This document shows positions 10,792 through 20,273 of a stretch of DNA of 64,000 nt, piece after piece. Made by a program: the position numbers and the translations under genes. The stretch comes from Sulfitobacter sp. JL08 (GTDB lineage: Bacteria; Pseudomonadota; Alphaproteobacteria; Rhodobacterales; Rhodobacteraceae). The stretch covers positions 2,046,001 to 2,110,000 of the forward strand of contig NZ_CP025815.1 in NCBI RefSeq assembly GCF_003352045.1, in the 5' to 3' direction. How positions within the stretch are numbered: the stretch's first letter is position 1; every line of letters begins with the position of its first letter. Below the pieces are notes generated by a model. The model saw only the letters and a program-made list of their open reading frames with translations. It searched no databases and was not told the DNA's origin.

Positions 10792-11036
10792 TGATCGCCC
10801 GCCTTTGGGGATGGACGGAATAGGCGTATCAAAATCCGGCCTGAGAATGGAAAAATACAAACCCAGGCCGGGGTTCCGGTAAACCGGCCGGTCAGAAGAG
10901 CCTTGGTATCGCAAGGGTCCTGGCCGATGTCCCAGAGGCATAAAAAGCCACCACTCACGGAACATGTTCAGAATGTGCCTTTACGCCACGTCAGGAAAGT
11001 AAGGGTTTCCTTACCTTTTTGTAAAAGTTATGTAAA
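10792..11036. other. Intergenic region between tsf and the LuxR-type gene
   Basis: No gene is visible here. The stretch holds a CCGGCCTG/CAGGCCGG inverted repeat near 10837-10874 and a 6-bp stem GTAAGG/CCTTAC at 10999-11014. The latter lies 23 bp past the minus-strand regulator's stop codon and could be a weak terminator for it. Confidence 0.4.
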
Positions 11037-11789
11037 TCAACCCTCTAGGACGAACATTTGATTATGGAATGCCGCCTTGAGAACAGCCTGAGCCGTGGTT
11101 TCGACCGAAAGTGACTCGCGGGCGAGTCGCAGATGCTTTTCCACCGTGGCGGTTGTCAGCCCCATCAGCATCGCAATATCCTGAGTCGTTTTTCCGTCAC
11201 CCACCCATTCCAGCGCCTCGCGTTGCCGTTTGGTCAGCGCGCGGTTGGGCGCGGTATAGGGCAGGGTCAGGATTTTCAGATGCGCGATATTGTTCATCAG
11301 GTGAATATCACGGCCATGTTCGGCCCACACGTCGTCCACATCCTGCTGGCTTAGGCCCTTGCGCGCCGTTAACGCGATTGCCCCTTTGGATCGGGCAGAA
11401 ACCGCCTTGAAACTGATGGTATATCCCGCCGTCACATCCATCGAATGGTTGAACTGAAACACCTTGCGTTCCGCATCGGTCATTGTTTTTGTATCGATCA
11501 TATCGGCCAGCATTTTCCAGCTGCCAACCCCTTCATGATCCAGCGCCCACCGCACCATCGGTGCATGGAAATACAGCCCCTGACCCAGAAACACATCCGT
11601 ATAGGCCGCAGAATGGTTCGTGAGGATCACGAAATCTTCGGGGTCGCCCAAAGACGTGTTGGTGCGATAACGCGTAAATCCGTAAATCAGCCGGTCAAAC
11701 CCGTATTCCGCCATTTTTTCGGTATGGGCTGTCCACAACTCTTCCAGGCTTTTTGTATTGCTCAGATAATACAGGTATTCCCGCATCAT
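11037..11789 (-). CDS. LuxR-type regulator with autoinducer-binding-like domain
   Basis: The 250 residues contain an N-terminal autoinducer-binding-like domain (about 15-165) and a C-terminal LuxR HTH (about 183-245: LTKRQREALEWVGDGKTTQD, then ATVEKHL). By hand alignment to TraR, three residues that contact acyl-homoserine lactone differ: Trp57 is Tyr, Tyr61 is Phe and Asp70 is Ala, while Pro71 and Trp85 are kept. The ligand may therefore not be a classical AHL. No LuxI synthase lies in the window, so it looks like a solo. Its start overlaps the aroQ stop codon; ATG at 11786 is an equally good start. Confidence 0.85.
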   Translation of the reverse strand: MMREYLYYLSNTKSLEELWTAHTEKMAEYGFDRLIYGFTRYRTNTSLGDPEDFVILTNHSAAYTDVFLGQGLYFHAPMVRWALDHEGVGSWKMLADMIDTKTMTDAERKVFQFNHSMDVTAGYTISFKAVSARSKGAIALTARKGLSQQDVDDVWAEHGRDIHLMNNIAHLKILTLPYTAPNRALTKRQREALEWVGDGKTTQDIAMLMGLTTATVEKHLRLARESLSVETTAQAVLKAAFHNQMFVLEG

Positions 11790-12229
11790 GAGGCGGCCCC
11801 CAGATGGTTCAGCATCGCATCAATGGCCATGATATAGCCGAACGCACCAAACCCGCAGATCTGGCCCACGGCGACAGGCGCAATATAGGATGTGTGGCGG
11901 AAGGGTTCGCGGGCATGAATGTTGGACAGATGGATTTCGACGACGGGCAGGGCGGCGGAACTGATCGCATCCATCAACGCCACCGATGTATGCGTGAACG
12001 CGCCCGCATTCAGAATGATCCCGTCATGTGTGCCACGCGCATTCTGGATCGTGTCGACCAGAATGCCTTCGTGATTGGATTGGGTAAAATCCAGCTGCGT
12101 CTTGGTTCCGTTCACATGCGCTTCGCACATCGCTTCGATATCGGCCAGCGTTGTGGCACCGTAGACTTCGGGCTGGCGCAGACCCAGCATGTTCAAATTC
12201 GGTCCGTTCAAAACAAGAAGCGATGGCAT
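11786..12229 (-). CDS. aroQ: 3-dehydroquinate dehydratase, type II
   Basis: This catalyses reversible dehydration of 3-dehydroquinate to 3-dehydroshikimate, in the shikimate pathway or in catabolic quinate use. It has 147 residues, the normal length. NGPNLNMLGLR carries the catalytic loop with Arg18 and Tyr23, and NAGAFTHTSVAL and HLSNIHAREPFRH (active-site His) follow. The start is set at MPSLLVLNGPNLN; an upstream in-frame ATG adds unrelated residues. It overlaps the LuxR-type gene downstream. Nearness to pobA-pcaHG fits a supply of protocatechuate precursors, though a plain biosynthetic role is equally possible. Confidence 0.94.
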   Translation of the reverse strand: MPSLLVLNGPNLNMLGLRQPEVYGATTLADIEAMCEAHVNGTKTQLDFTQSNHEGILVDTIQNARGTHDGIILNAGAFTHTSVALMDAISSAALPVVEIHLSNIHAREPFRHTSYIAPVAVGQICGFGAFGYIMAIDAMLNHLGAAS

Positions 12230-12607
12230 AACAAGAATTCCTTTTGTGTGATACTTAGCCGTGCGGGGGCAATCCTGTCCAGCACTGCGCGTTTCAACCT
12301 GCCGTTGGACACAAGGGTGAGTGTATTGCACAACATCCGGTAAGCCATTGTAATAGATGCAGGAACGTCAGAGTGCCAAATCTGATACAAACTTTATTTA
12401 CATAATACTGATTATAGGTCTTTTGAATACTGAGATACGGCCACACCAAACCGGCATTCCTTGGGCAGATCAACAGCAGCCACATGCACCGCCCCATTGA
12501 CCAGCGGCGCGTTTTTTCCGACCCTGACCCGAAATCGGTATCACGGTACACAGTCTCATGACAAACAGCCCTGTCTCAACATTCGACGCACGCACAAGGA
12601 TCACCGG
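12230..12607. promoter_or_regulatory. Divergent promoter region of aroQ and pobA
   Basis: This 378-bp stretch has no credible gene and is clearly more AT-rich around 12370-12435, which includes TGATACAAACTTTATTTACA and a nearby TAATACTGATTATAG. It probably holds the promoters and operators of both divergent units. I could not identify a specific regulator site, and no pobR or pcaQ gene is adjacent. Confidence 0.4.
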
Positions 12608-13777
12608 ATGAAAACCCAGGTTGTGATCATCGGTGGCGGCCCTTCCGGTCTTCTGCTGTCACAATTGCTGCATGTAAACGGCATTCACAGCGTCATTCTG
12701 GAACGCAAGACCAAAGACTATGTTCTGGGCCGGATCCGCGCCGGGGTGCTGGAACAAGGCTTGGTGGATCTGATGCAGCGCGCCGGCGTCTCAGACCGCC
12801 TGATGGCCGAAGGTGATTTTCATGACGGTACGGTAATTGCTTTTGAGGATCAGACCTTTCGCGTCGATTTCACCAGACACACCGGCAAACCGGTCGTTGT
12901 TTATGGCCAGACCGAACTGACACGCGATCTGTACGACGCCCGAGAAAAAGCCGGCGCTGATATCATCTATAATGTTGAAAACGTTGAAATTCATGATGCG
13001 GACGGCGATACGCCTTCAGTTACATATCAGACCAAAGGCAATGCGCACCGTATCGCCTGTGATTTCATTGCCGGTTGTGACGGTTTTCACGGCGTCAGCC
13101 GTCGCACGATCCCCCAGAACGTCCGGAACGAGTTCGAGAAAGTCTATCCGTTCGGATGGCTGGGTGTCCTCTCGCAAACGCCACCGGTACACCCCGAACT
13201 GATCTATTCCAATTCCCGGCGCGGGTTCGCGCTGTGTTCGATGCGCAATGCAAACCTGAGCCGATATTACATCCAGTGTCCGATCACTGACGCGGTCGGG
13301 GATTGGTCAGACACGGCGTTCTGGACCGAACTGAAACGCCGCTTGCCCGCTCCCATTGCCGACACGCTTGTGACCGGCCCATCGATCGAGAAATCAATCG
13401 CGTCATTGCGGTCTTTTGTAACAGAACCAATGTCTTGGGGGCGATTGTTCTTGTGCGGTGATGCGGCCCACATTGTACCTCCAACGGGCGCCAAGGGATT
13501 GAACACGGCCGCGTCCGATGTGCATTACCTTTATTCTGCATTGTGCGATCATTACCTGAACAACAGCAGCCATGGCATTGATACCTATTCGGAAAAGGCG
13601 CTTTCCCGTGTGTGGAAGGCTGAAAGGTTCAGCTGGTGGTTCAGCACTCTGATGCACCGCGACCCCAATCAGACGCCCTTTGATCTCAAGATGCAGCAGG
13701 CCGAACTGGCATTTCTGCGCGACGATGACATGGCGCAGGCTGTCATGGCGCAAAACTATGTCGGGCTGCCCTATTGA
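12608..13777 (+). CDS. pobA: 4-hydroxybenzoate 3-monooxygenase
   Basis: This is a flavoprotein that hydroxylates 4-hydroxybenzoate to protocatechuate using NAD(P)H and oxygen. The 389 residues match PobA length. They show the FAD-binding GGGPSG at 9-14, the aromatic hydroxylase stretch around [15 protein letters not shown], and [20 protein letters not shown], the second FAD motif. The ATG at 12608 has AAGGATCACCGG upstream and gives the usual [14 protein letters not shown] start. pcaH follows after 11 bp, so substrate and product enzymes are co-transcribed. Confidence 0.96.
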   Translation: MKTQVVIIGGGPSGLLLSQLLHVNGIHSVILERKTKDYVLGRIRAGVLEQGLVDLMQRAGVSDRLMAEGDFHDGTVIAFEDQTFRVDFTRHTGKPVVVYGQTELTRDLYDAREKAGADIIYNVENVEIHDADGDTPSVTYQTKGNAHRIACDFIAGCDGFHGVSRRTIPQNVRNEFEKVYPFGWLGVLSQTPPVHPELIYSNSRRGFALCSMRNANLSRYYIQCPITDAVGDWSDTAFWTELKRRLPAPIADTLVTGPSIEKSIASLRSFVTEPMSWGRLFLCGDAAHIVPPTGAKGLNTAASDVHYLYSALCDHYLNNSSHGIDTYSEKALSRVWKAERFSWWFSTLMHRDPNQTPFDLKMQQAELAFLRDDDMAQAVMAQNYVGLPY

Positions 13778-13788
13778 AAGAGGATAAG

Positions 13789-14520
13789 ATGACATACCTT
13801 CCCACTGGATATCTGCCGCGCGACCCTGCCGCGCATCCCCCCGCGCTTTATCCCCCCTACAAAAGCAGCGTTGCGCGCGCACCGTCCCTAGCGCCGCTGT
13901 CTTTTCCGGCCTCGCCGTCGGAAATCAGCGGTCCGGTGTTCGGCCACAACCTGCTGGGGCCGCAGGACAACGATCTGATTCACAATTATGCGGCTGCGGG
14001 GGCCTCTGCAATCGGCCCGCGTATCATCGTTCATGGCCGCCTGAGCGACGAATACGACCGCCCGGTGCGCGGCGCACTGATCGAGGTGTGGCAAGCCAAT
14101 GCCGGCGGGCGATATCGCCACAAGAACGAGGGATATCAGGCCCCGCTTGATCCCAATTTCGGCGGCTGCGGGCGCATGATCACCGACGATCAGGGGCATT
14201 ACGCGTTCCGTACGGTGCAACCCGCCCCTTACCCCTGGCCCAACGGCCCCAACAGTTGGCGCCCCGCCCATATCCATTTTTCCGTGTTCGGCCACGGATT
14301 TGCCCAGCGACTGATCACCCAGATGTATTTTCAGGGCGATCCACTTATTCCGCTGTGCCCGATCGTGAACAGCCTGCCATCGCCCGACGCGGTTGATCGC
14401 CTGATTGCGCCGCTGGACATGGCGGCCACCGCCCCGATGGATGCGTTGTCTTACCGGTTCGACATCGTGTTGCGCGGCGCGCGCCAAACCCTGTTCGAAA
14501 ACCAGCCCGAGGGGATGTAG
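13789..14520 (+). CDS. pcaH: Protocatechuate 3,4-dioxygenase beta subunit
   Basis: This subunit holds the non-haem Fe(III) that cleaves protocatechuate between the hydroxyls to beta-carboxymuconate. It is 243 residues. The intradiol dioxygenase region includes [17 protein letters not shown], then DPNFGGCGR and [12 protein letters not shown], where iron-ligand tyrosine and histidines are expected. ATG at 13789 is preceded by AAAGAGGA; a TTG at 13774 overlapping pobA is less likely. It is followed 1 bp later by pcaG. Confidence 0.95.
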   Translation: MTYLPTGYLPRDPAAHPPALYPPYKSSVARAPSLAPLSFPASPSEISGPVFGHNLLGPQDNDLIHNYAAAGASAIGPRIIVHGRLSDEYDRPVRGALIEVWQANAGGRYRHKNEGYQAPLDPNFGGCGRMITDDQGHYAFRTVQPAPYPWPNGPNSWRPAHIHFSVFGHGFAQRLITQMYFQGDPLIPLCPIVNSLPSPDAVDRLIAPLDMAATAPMDALSYRFDIVLRGARQTLFENQPEGM

Positions 14521-14521
14521 A

Positions 14522-15106
14522 ATGACAAAACCGCAAACACCATCGCAAACCGCAGGCCCCTATGTGCATATCGGGTGTATGCCGAATTTTGCAGGCATCA
14601 CAGGCGTTTACGGCGTGGACCTCGGGCAGGATATGATCACGGGCAAGGCGCAGGGCCAGCGTATCAGCGTGACCGGCACGGTATTCGACGGCATGGGCGC
14701 GCCCTTGCGGGATGCGGTGGTCGAAATCTGGCAGGCGGATGCCAATGGCAGGTTTGCCCCCGCCCCCGACGCCGATCCGCATTTTACGGGCTTCGGGCGC
14801 ACGGCATGTGATCAGGATACGGGCCTGTTCCGGTTCGACACAGTGAAACCCGGTTCCGTGCCTTTCGGCGACGGGCGCGTGCAAGCGCCGCACATCACCT
14901 TCTGGATTGTCGCCCGCGGCATCAATATGGGGCTGCACACCCGCATGTATTTCGCGGACGAGGACAACACGAACGATCCTGTGCTTGGCCGGATTGATCC
15001 CTCGTCACGCGTCAAAACGCTGATCGCCACACAGGAAAACCCCGGTGAATATAAATTCAATATCCACCTGCAAGTTCCTGATGAAACAGTATTTTTCGAC
15101 GTTTAG
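14522..15106 (+). CDS. pcaG: Protocatechuate 3,4-dioxygenase alpha subunit
   Basis: This is the partner subunit of PcaH in the (alpha-beta-Fe) oligomer. It has 194 residues, with QTAGPYVHIGCMP at the N-terminus, the intradiol stretch AVVEIWQADANGRF, and HITFWIVARGINMGLHTRMY. The TAG stop at 15104-15106 overlaps by 4 bp the convergent stop codon of the E1 gene. The downstream genes of the beta-ketoadipate pathway (pcaB, C, D, I, J, F) and regulator pcaQ are not here, so they must lie elsewhere if present. Confidence 0.95.
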   Translation: MTKPQTPSQTAGPYVHIGCMPNFAGITGVYGVDLGQDMITGKAQGQRISVTGTVFDGMGAPLRDAVVEIWQADANGRFAPAPDADPHFTGFGRTACDQDTGLFRFDTVKPGSVPFGDGRVQAPHITFWIVARGINMGLHTRMYFADEDNTNDPVLGRIDPSSRVKTLIATQENPGEYKFNIHLQVPDETVFFDV

Positions 15107-17286
15107 GCGATCAGGTTGCGCACCGCCTGCACAATGCCGTCGCGCGACGGCAGCGTGGCACCATAGGCCGGGCCGGTTGCGATAAAGCTGTCTTCGGCCG
15201 TCAGACGCGCGAATGACGGCACGCCTGCCTCGGCCAGAAAGGCACAGATGCCTTCGCTTTGCGATCCTGTACGTCGGCATTCATCCACCACCAGCACATG
15301 CTTGCAGCCTTTTACCGCGTTCAAAATCGCCTCTTGCGGCATCGGGGCCAGCCAGCGCAGATCAACGATACGCGTCTTTATTTTCTGTTTTTCCAGAACG
15401 GCTTGCGCCTGATGGCTCAGGTAACATCCGTTACCGTAGGTCACGATGGCAACATCCGTGCCCTGCCCGCTCACCGCCACCTCGCCCAGGGGCGCGCCCT
15501 CGCCCCGTTCCGGATAATCAAACATCCACTTGCCATCGCCGTCCGCATGCAGATCGCGCATCGGGTAAAGCGCGATCGGATCAATCATGACAACCACGCG
15601 CCGTTCCTCGCGCGCAAGCCGCACCGCTTCGCGGTACATCCGCACCGCATCGGCCCCGTTGCTGGGCACGCCGATCACGATACCGGGAATGTCGCGCAAA
15701 ACGGCCAGCGAATTGTCATTGTGGAAATGCCCGCCGAACCCCTTTTGATAGCCCAGCCCCGCAATCCGCAGCACCATCGGGTTGGTGAACTGCCCGTTGG
15801 AGAAAAACGGCAAGGTTGCCGCTTCGCCGCGCAGCTGGTCTTCGGCGTTGTGCAGATAGGCCAGAAACTGGATTTCCGGCATCGGGGTGTACCCGTTCTG
15901 CGCCATGCCGATGCTCAGGCCCAATATGCTTTGTTCATCCAGAAGGCTGTCGATCATGCGCGCGGGGCCGAATTTGCCTTGCAGGCCCTTGGTTACGCCA
16001 TAAACGCCGCCCTTTTTGCCAATATCTTCGCCGACCATGACGATATCGGGGTGCTCCAGCATCAAATCGGCCAGCGCCAGGTTGATCAGCTTGTTCATCG
16101 GGTGCTTGGCATCCAACGCGCGCATGTCCGCCGCGCCAAAGGTCTTGGCGCGCTGTTCTGCGGACGGGCCGTTGTGTTTTGGCAGCTTGCGCTTGGGTGG
16201 CAGGATCGATGCCATCACATCCCCCGCTGTTTTCAGCTTGGGGCGCGTTACGGCCTGTTCCGCTTCACGTTCAACACGATCCGCAAGAGATTGATACAGA
16301 TTGATTATATCATCTTTTGAGTGCCCCGCGTCCTGCATCAGGCGCGCTGCGGTATGGATTAAGGGATCGTTGCGTTCAGCCTGTTCGATTTCGGCCATCG
16401 GGCGGTATGCTGATTCCACGTCCGGCCCCGCATGGCCGTAAAGCCGCACACAGGACATATGCAGCATAACAGGTTTGCGGTTGCGCCGCGCCCAATCTGC
16501 CGCAGCGCGCGTTGTGGCATAGGTTTCGACCACATCCAGCCCGTTACACGCCATGTAACGCAGTCCGGGGCGGTGTTTCAGGCTTGCCTCGACCCATCCT
16601 CCCGGCGTTTTCGTCGAAATGCCGATGCCGTTATCTTCGCACAGAAACAGCAGCGGCAACGGGACGTTCTGATAAGCCGTCCAGCCGGCAGTGTTCAGCG
16701 CCCCCTGTGCCGTGGAATGATTAAGGGAAGCATCACCAAAGCTGCACAACACTATGGCATCATTGGGATATTCCGCATCTATCGGGGCACAGCGCCGCAT
16801 CAGGCCGATGCTATAGGCCGCACCCACGGCCTTGGGCAGGTGGCTGGCGATGGTCGAGGTTTGCGGCGGGATCGACAGCGCCTTGGATCCCAGCACCTTG
16901 TGCCGCCCGCCGCTGATCGGATCATCCGAGGACGCGGTAAAGCTTAGCAGCATGTCCATGATCGGCGTCTGCCCCGGCACCTGCCCCGCCCGCGCGATCT
17001 GGAACGCACCATCACGATAGTGCAGAAACGCCGGATCGGTCGGGCGCAAGGCATGGGCCACCGCCGCGTTGCCTTCGTGGCCGGACGATCCGATGGTGTA
17101 AAACCCTTGCCCCCTGGCCTGTAATTTGCGCGACACCCGATCCAGATGGCGCGATGTCACCTGAGCGGTGAAAATCGCCAGCAGATCATCCGCACCAAGA
17201 TCGCCGATGCCTCCGGCGGGCGTTGGCACATCCCCCGACGCCAGACGCGCCAGAAACGCCTCATGCACGATCTCGGCACGATCCAT
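15103..17286 (-). CDS. Fused alpha/beta E1 of a 2-oxoacid (branched-chain-like) dehydrogenase
   Basis: This is a single 727-residue chain with both halves of a thiamine-diphosphate E1. The alpha part (about 1-370) has GSSGHEGNAAVAHALR and the ThDP motif region FGDASLNHSTAQGALN. The beta part (about 400-727) starts PMNKLINLALADLMLEHPDI and includes GEDIGKKGGVYGVTKGL. It would decarboxylate a 2-oxoacid and pass the acyl group to an E2. No E2 or E3 gene lies in the window. The ATG at 17286 gives a natural N-terminus. It ends 22 bp downstream of gcdH on the same strand, so the two are probably co-transcribed. Confidence 0.88.
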   Translation of the reverse strand: MDRAEIVHEAFLARLASGDVPTPAGGIGDLGADDLLAIFTAQVTSRHLDRVSRKLQARGQGFYTIGSSGHEGNAAVAHALRPTDPAFLHYRDGAFQIARAGQVPGQTPIMDMLLSFTASSDDPISGGRHKVLGSKALSIPPQTSTIASHLPKAVGAAYSIGLMRRCAPIDAEYPNDAIVLCSFGDASLNHSTAQGALNTAGWTAYQNVPLPLLFLCEDNGIGISTKTPGGWVEASLKHRPGLRYMACNGLDVVETYATTRAAADWARRNRKPVMLHMSCVRLYGHAGPDVESAYRPMAEIEQAERNDPLIHTAARLMQDAGHSKDDIINLYQSLADRVEREAEQAVTRPKLKTAGDVMASILPPKRKLPKHNGPSAEQRAKTFGAADMRALDAKHPMNKLINLALADLMLEHPDIVMVGEDIGKKGGVYGVTKGLQGKFGPARMIDSLLDEQSILGLSIGMAQNGYTPMPEIQFLAYLHNAEDQLRGEAATLPFFSNGQFTNPMVLRIAGLGYQKGFGGHFHNDNSLAVLRDIPGIVIGVPSNGADAVRMYREAVRLAREERRVVVMIDPIALYPMRDLHADGDGKWMFDYPERGEGAPLGEVAVSGQGTDVAIVTYGNGCYLSHQAQAVLEKQKIKTRIVDLRWLAPMPQEAILNAVKGCKHVLVVDECRRTGSQSEGICAFLAEAGVPSFARLTAEDSFIATGPAYGATLPSRDGIVQAVRNLIA

Positions 17287-17308
17287 GGTGATATTCCCGC
17301 TTTTCGGC

Positions 17309-18529
17309 CTAGAAAAACGCCTGAAGGCCGGTTTGTGCCCGCCCAAGGATCAGCGCATGCACGTCATGCGCGCCCTCATAGGTGTTCACGGTTTCCAGGT
17401 TCATCATGTGACGGATCACATGGAAGTCCAGACTGATCCCGTTGCCACCATGCATATCGCGGGAATGTCGCGCGATTTCAAGCGCTTTGCCGCAATTGTT
17501 ACGCTTGATGATCGAAATCATCTCGGGCGCGGCGCGGGCCTCGTCCATCAGGCGGCCAACGCGCAGCGCGGCCTGCAAGCCCAATGCGATTTCCGTCTGC
17601 ATATCGGCCAGTTTCTTTTGAAACAGCTGTGTCTGCGCCAGCGGGCGTCCAAACTGGTGCCGGTCCAGCCCGTATTGACGCGCCCCGTGCCAGCAGGTTT
17701 CTGCAGCGCCCATGACACCCCAGGCAATACCATAGCGCGCCCGGTTCAAACATCCAAAAGGCCCCTTAAGCCCCTGAACATGCGGCAATAACGCGTCCTC
17801 GCCAACTTCGACATTGTCCAGAACAATCTCGCCGGTGATCGAGGCGCGCAAGCTCATCTTGCCCTGGATTTTCGGCGCGCTCAGCCCTTTCATACCTTTT
17901 TCCAGCACAAAGCCGCGGATCTTTCCGTCATGCGCTTCGGATTTGGCCCAGATCACGAACACATCGGCAATCGGACTGTTGGAAATCCACATTTTCGATC
18001 CGGTCAGGCGATACCCGCCATCAGTCTTGATCGCGCGGGTTTTCATTCCCGCCGGATCGCTGCCCGCATCCGGTTCTGTCAGACCGAAACAGCCGATCCA
18101 TTCGCCGCTGGCCAGTTTGGGCAGGTATTTCAGACGCTGTTCTTCGGATCCGTAGGCGTAAATCGGGTACATCACCAGACTGGATTGCACCGACATCATC
18201 GACCGGTACCCGCTGTCCACACGCTCGACCTCGCGCGCGACAAGCCCATAGCTGACATATCCGGCACCCAACCCGCCATAGGCTTCGGGAATGGTGGTGC
18301 CCAGCAGGCCCATTTCACCCATTTCAGCGAAAATCGCCGGGTCTGTGCTTTCCTCCGCATAGGCCTTCGTCACGCGCGGTTGCAGTTTTTCCTGCGCATA
18401 GGCGTGCGCGCTGTCCGCGATCATCCGTTCTTCTTCTGACAATTGATCGTTCAGGTAAAACGGATCGGCCCAGTCAAACGATCCAAGATCGGGGGCATCG
18501 GTTGCTTTGAGCTTTGGCGCGATGTTCAT
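17309..18529 (-). CDS. gcdH: Glutaryl-CoA dehydrogenase
   Basis: This is an FAD acyl-CoA dehydrogenase that oxidises and decarboxylates glutaryl-CoA to crotonyl-CoA in lysine, tryptophan and glutarate breakdown. The 406 residues match the family, with [52 protein letters not shown] and a C-terminal [19 protein letters not shown] contains the expected catalytic Glu. It is divergent from a LysR regulator, the usual arrangement for gcdH. The E1 gene follows on the same strand, so the products may feed one pathway. Confidence 0.95.
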   Translation of the reverse strand: MNIAPKLKATDAPDLGSFDWADPFYLNDQLSEEERMIADSAHAYAQEKLQPRVTKAYAEESTDPAIFAEMGEMGLLGTTIPEAYGGLGAGYVSYGLVAREVERVDSGYRSMMSVQSSLVMYPIYAYGSEEQRLKYLPKLASGEWIGCFGLTEPDAGSDPAGMKTRAIKTDGGYRLTGSKMWISNSPIADVFVIWAKSEAHDGKIRGFVLEKGMKGLSAPKIQGKMSLRASITGEIVLDNVEVGEDALLPHVQGLKGPFGCLNRARYGIAWGVMGAAETCWHGARQYGLDRHQFGRPLAQTQLFQKKLADMQTEIALGLQAALRVGRLMDEARAAPEMISIIKRNNCGKALEIARHSRDMHGGNGISLDFHVIRHMMNLETVNTYEGAHDVHALILGRAQTGLQAFF

Positions 18530-18575
18530 GATGTGTCCTTTGCAAGCGGAACGTTATGAGTTTTATGCGTAAAGA

Positions 18576-18614
18576 TTTGCCATTTGCGCCGTCATACGGC
18601 AAAGAGCAGGCAAA
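18576..18614. promoter_or_regulatory. Candidate LysR operator between gcdH and the LysR gene
   Basis: TTTGCC at 18576-18581 is mirrored by GGCAAA at 18598-18603, and GGCAAA is repeated 11 bp later at 18609-18614. This is in the middle of the 119-bp divergent promoter region, where a LysR-type regulator would bind. Confidence 0.45.
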
Positions 18615-18648
18615 ATACAGTTACAATTCCGCCTGATAACATGAGGAA

Positions 18649-19569
18649 ATGGAATACATGATAGGCCCGCGCCGTTTTTTGCCCTCGATCGCGTCCCTGC
18701 GCGCGCTGGAAGCGCTGGACAGGCTGGGCAGCGCATCGGCTGTGGCCGACGAACTGGCGCTGACCCAAAGCGCGGTCAGCCGGCAATTGCAGACCCTGGA
18801 AAAGCAGCTGGGCACGACGCTGATCATTCGCGAAAAGAAACGGATGATGCTGACCGGCGAAGCGCAGAAATACGCCGCCGATCTGCGTCAGGCACTGGGA
18901 CAGATCGCACAGGCGTCGCTACAGGTGCAGACGCGCGCCACCGGCGGGCAATTGACGCTTGGCATTCTGCCGACGTTCGGAATGCGCTGGCTGGTGCCCC
19001 GCCTGCCCGATTTTGCCCAGCGTCACCCCGACATTACCCTGAACATGTCGACGCGGCTGGTTCCGTTCAACTTTGCCGAACAATCCCTTGATGCAGCGAT
19101 ACATTTCGGCGATTCCGGCTGGCCCGGAACGCACGGTCTGCGGCTTAAGACCGAACAGGTGATACCGGTCTGTGCGCCATCCGTTCTGAAAACCGGGCCG
19201 CTGCATCATGCCCGCGATATCGCATCGCTGCCCCTGCTGCACATCGAAACGCGCCCGCGGGCCTGGGCGCAATGGCTGGAAAGCCACGGAGTGACGGATG
19301 CGCACAGTCTGGGCGGTACGATGTATGACCAGTTTTCGACCATCACACAGGCCGCCCTGCACGGGCTGGGCGTGGCGCTGCTGCCGGATTACCTTGTGGA
19401 GCAGGACATTGCGGCGGGCCGTCTGGTTGTGGCCCATGGCGGGCCCCTGAGATCGCTGGGGGCATATTATCTGGTCTGGCCAATCAACAAGGATCGCGAT
19501 CCCGCGTTGCGGGCGTTTCGTGATTGGCTGGAAGGCCAGGCCGAGGATGAAGACACCCTGCCGCGCTGA
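18649..19569 (+). CDS. LysR-family regulator, GcvA-like, probably of gcdH
   Basis: The 306 residues have an N-terminal winged HTH (about 10-68: LRALEALDRLGSASAVADEL, then ALTQSAVSRQLQTLEKQLG) and a periplasmic-binding-fold effector domain from about 95. The HTH and the LPTFGMRWLVPRLPDF stretch place it with GcvA-type regulators. Divergent orientation from gcdH suggests that it controls gcdH and the E1 gene, with glutarate or glutaryl-CoA as a plausible effector. That part is inference. Confidence 0.88.
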   Translation: MEYMIGPRRFLPSIASLRALEALDRLGSASAVADELALTQSAVSRQLQTLEKQLGTTLIIREKKRMMLTGEAQKYAADLRQALGQIAQASLQVQTRATGGQLTLGILPTFGMRWLVPRLPDFAQRHPDITLNMSTRLVPFNFAEQSLDAAIHFGDSGWPGTHGLRLKTEQVIPVCAPSVLKTGPLHHARDIASLPLLHIETRPRAWAQWLESHGVTDAHSLGGTMYDQFSTITQAALHGLGVALLPDYLVEQDIAAGRLVVAHGGPLRSLGAYYLVWPINKDRDPALRAFRDWLEGQAEDEDTLPR

Positions 19570-19572
19570 TTC

Positions 19573-20262
19573 CTACCCCAGCGCGTACCCTGCACCGCGC
19601 ACCGTACGCACCGGATCCTGCCCGCCATGCTGGGTCAGCACCTTGCGCAAGCGCCCGATGTGAACATCGACGGTGCGGGTATCAACATAGATGTCACGTC
19701 CCCAGACCCGGTCCAGCAGTTGTTCACGGCTCCAGACGCGGCCGGGCTTTTCCATGAACGTGCTGAGCAGGCGAAATTCGGTCGGGCCCAGCTTGATCTG
19801 GTCGCCGCCACGGCTGACCTTGTGGCTTTCCGCATCAAGTACGATATCTTCGAATTCCAGACGCTGGCCAACGGTCGACGGGCGCACGCGTCGCAATTGC
19901 GTGCGCACGCGGGCCATCAATTCAACCACCGAGTAGGGTTTGACCACGTAATCATCCGCGCCGGTTTCAAGCCCGCGCACCTTGTCCACCTCTTCGGAAC
20001 GGGCCGACAGCATGATGATCGGGATGCTGCGGGTTTCGGGGCGCATTTTCAGCCGGCGGCACACCTCGATCCCCGAAAGGCTGGGCATCATCCAATCCAG
20101 CACGATGATATCGGGAAGGTTTTCGTCCACTAGAAGCAGTGCTTCTTCGCCGTTTTCGGCGCTGACCACCCGAAAACCTTCAGCCTCAAGGTTGTAGGCC
20201 AGCACTTCACGCTGCGCGTGTTCGTCTTCAACAAGTAGAATACAGGGCTGATCAACGGCCAT
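19573..20262 (-). CDS. phoB: Phosphate regulon response regulator PhoB
   Basis: This is an OmpR-class response regulator of 229 residues. The receiver domain has the phospho-acceptor Asp56 in DIIVLDWMMP, with LSARSEEVDKVRGLETGADD and VVKPY further on. The C-terminal winged-helix DNA-binding domain includes LGPTEFRLLSTFMEKPGRVW and VDVHIGRLRK. It is the last gene of the minus-strand phosphate cluster, 11 bp after phoU, and activates promoters bearing Pho boxes such as the one at 25848-25875. Confidence 0.97.
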   Translation of the reverse strand: MAVDQPCILLVEDEHAQREVLAYNLEAEGFRVVSAENGEEALLLVDENLPDIIVLDWMMPSLSGIEVCRRLKMRPETRSIPIIMLSARSEEVDKVRGLETGADDYVVKPYSVVELMARVRTQLRRVRPSTVGQRLEFEDIVLDAESHKVSRGGDQIKLGPTEFRLLSTFMEKPGRVWSREQLLDRVWGRDIYVDTRTVDVHIGRLRKVLTQHGGQDPVRTVRGAGYALG

Positions 20263-20273
20263 GGTCCCGATCC

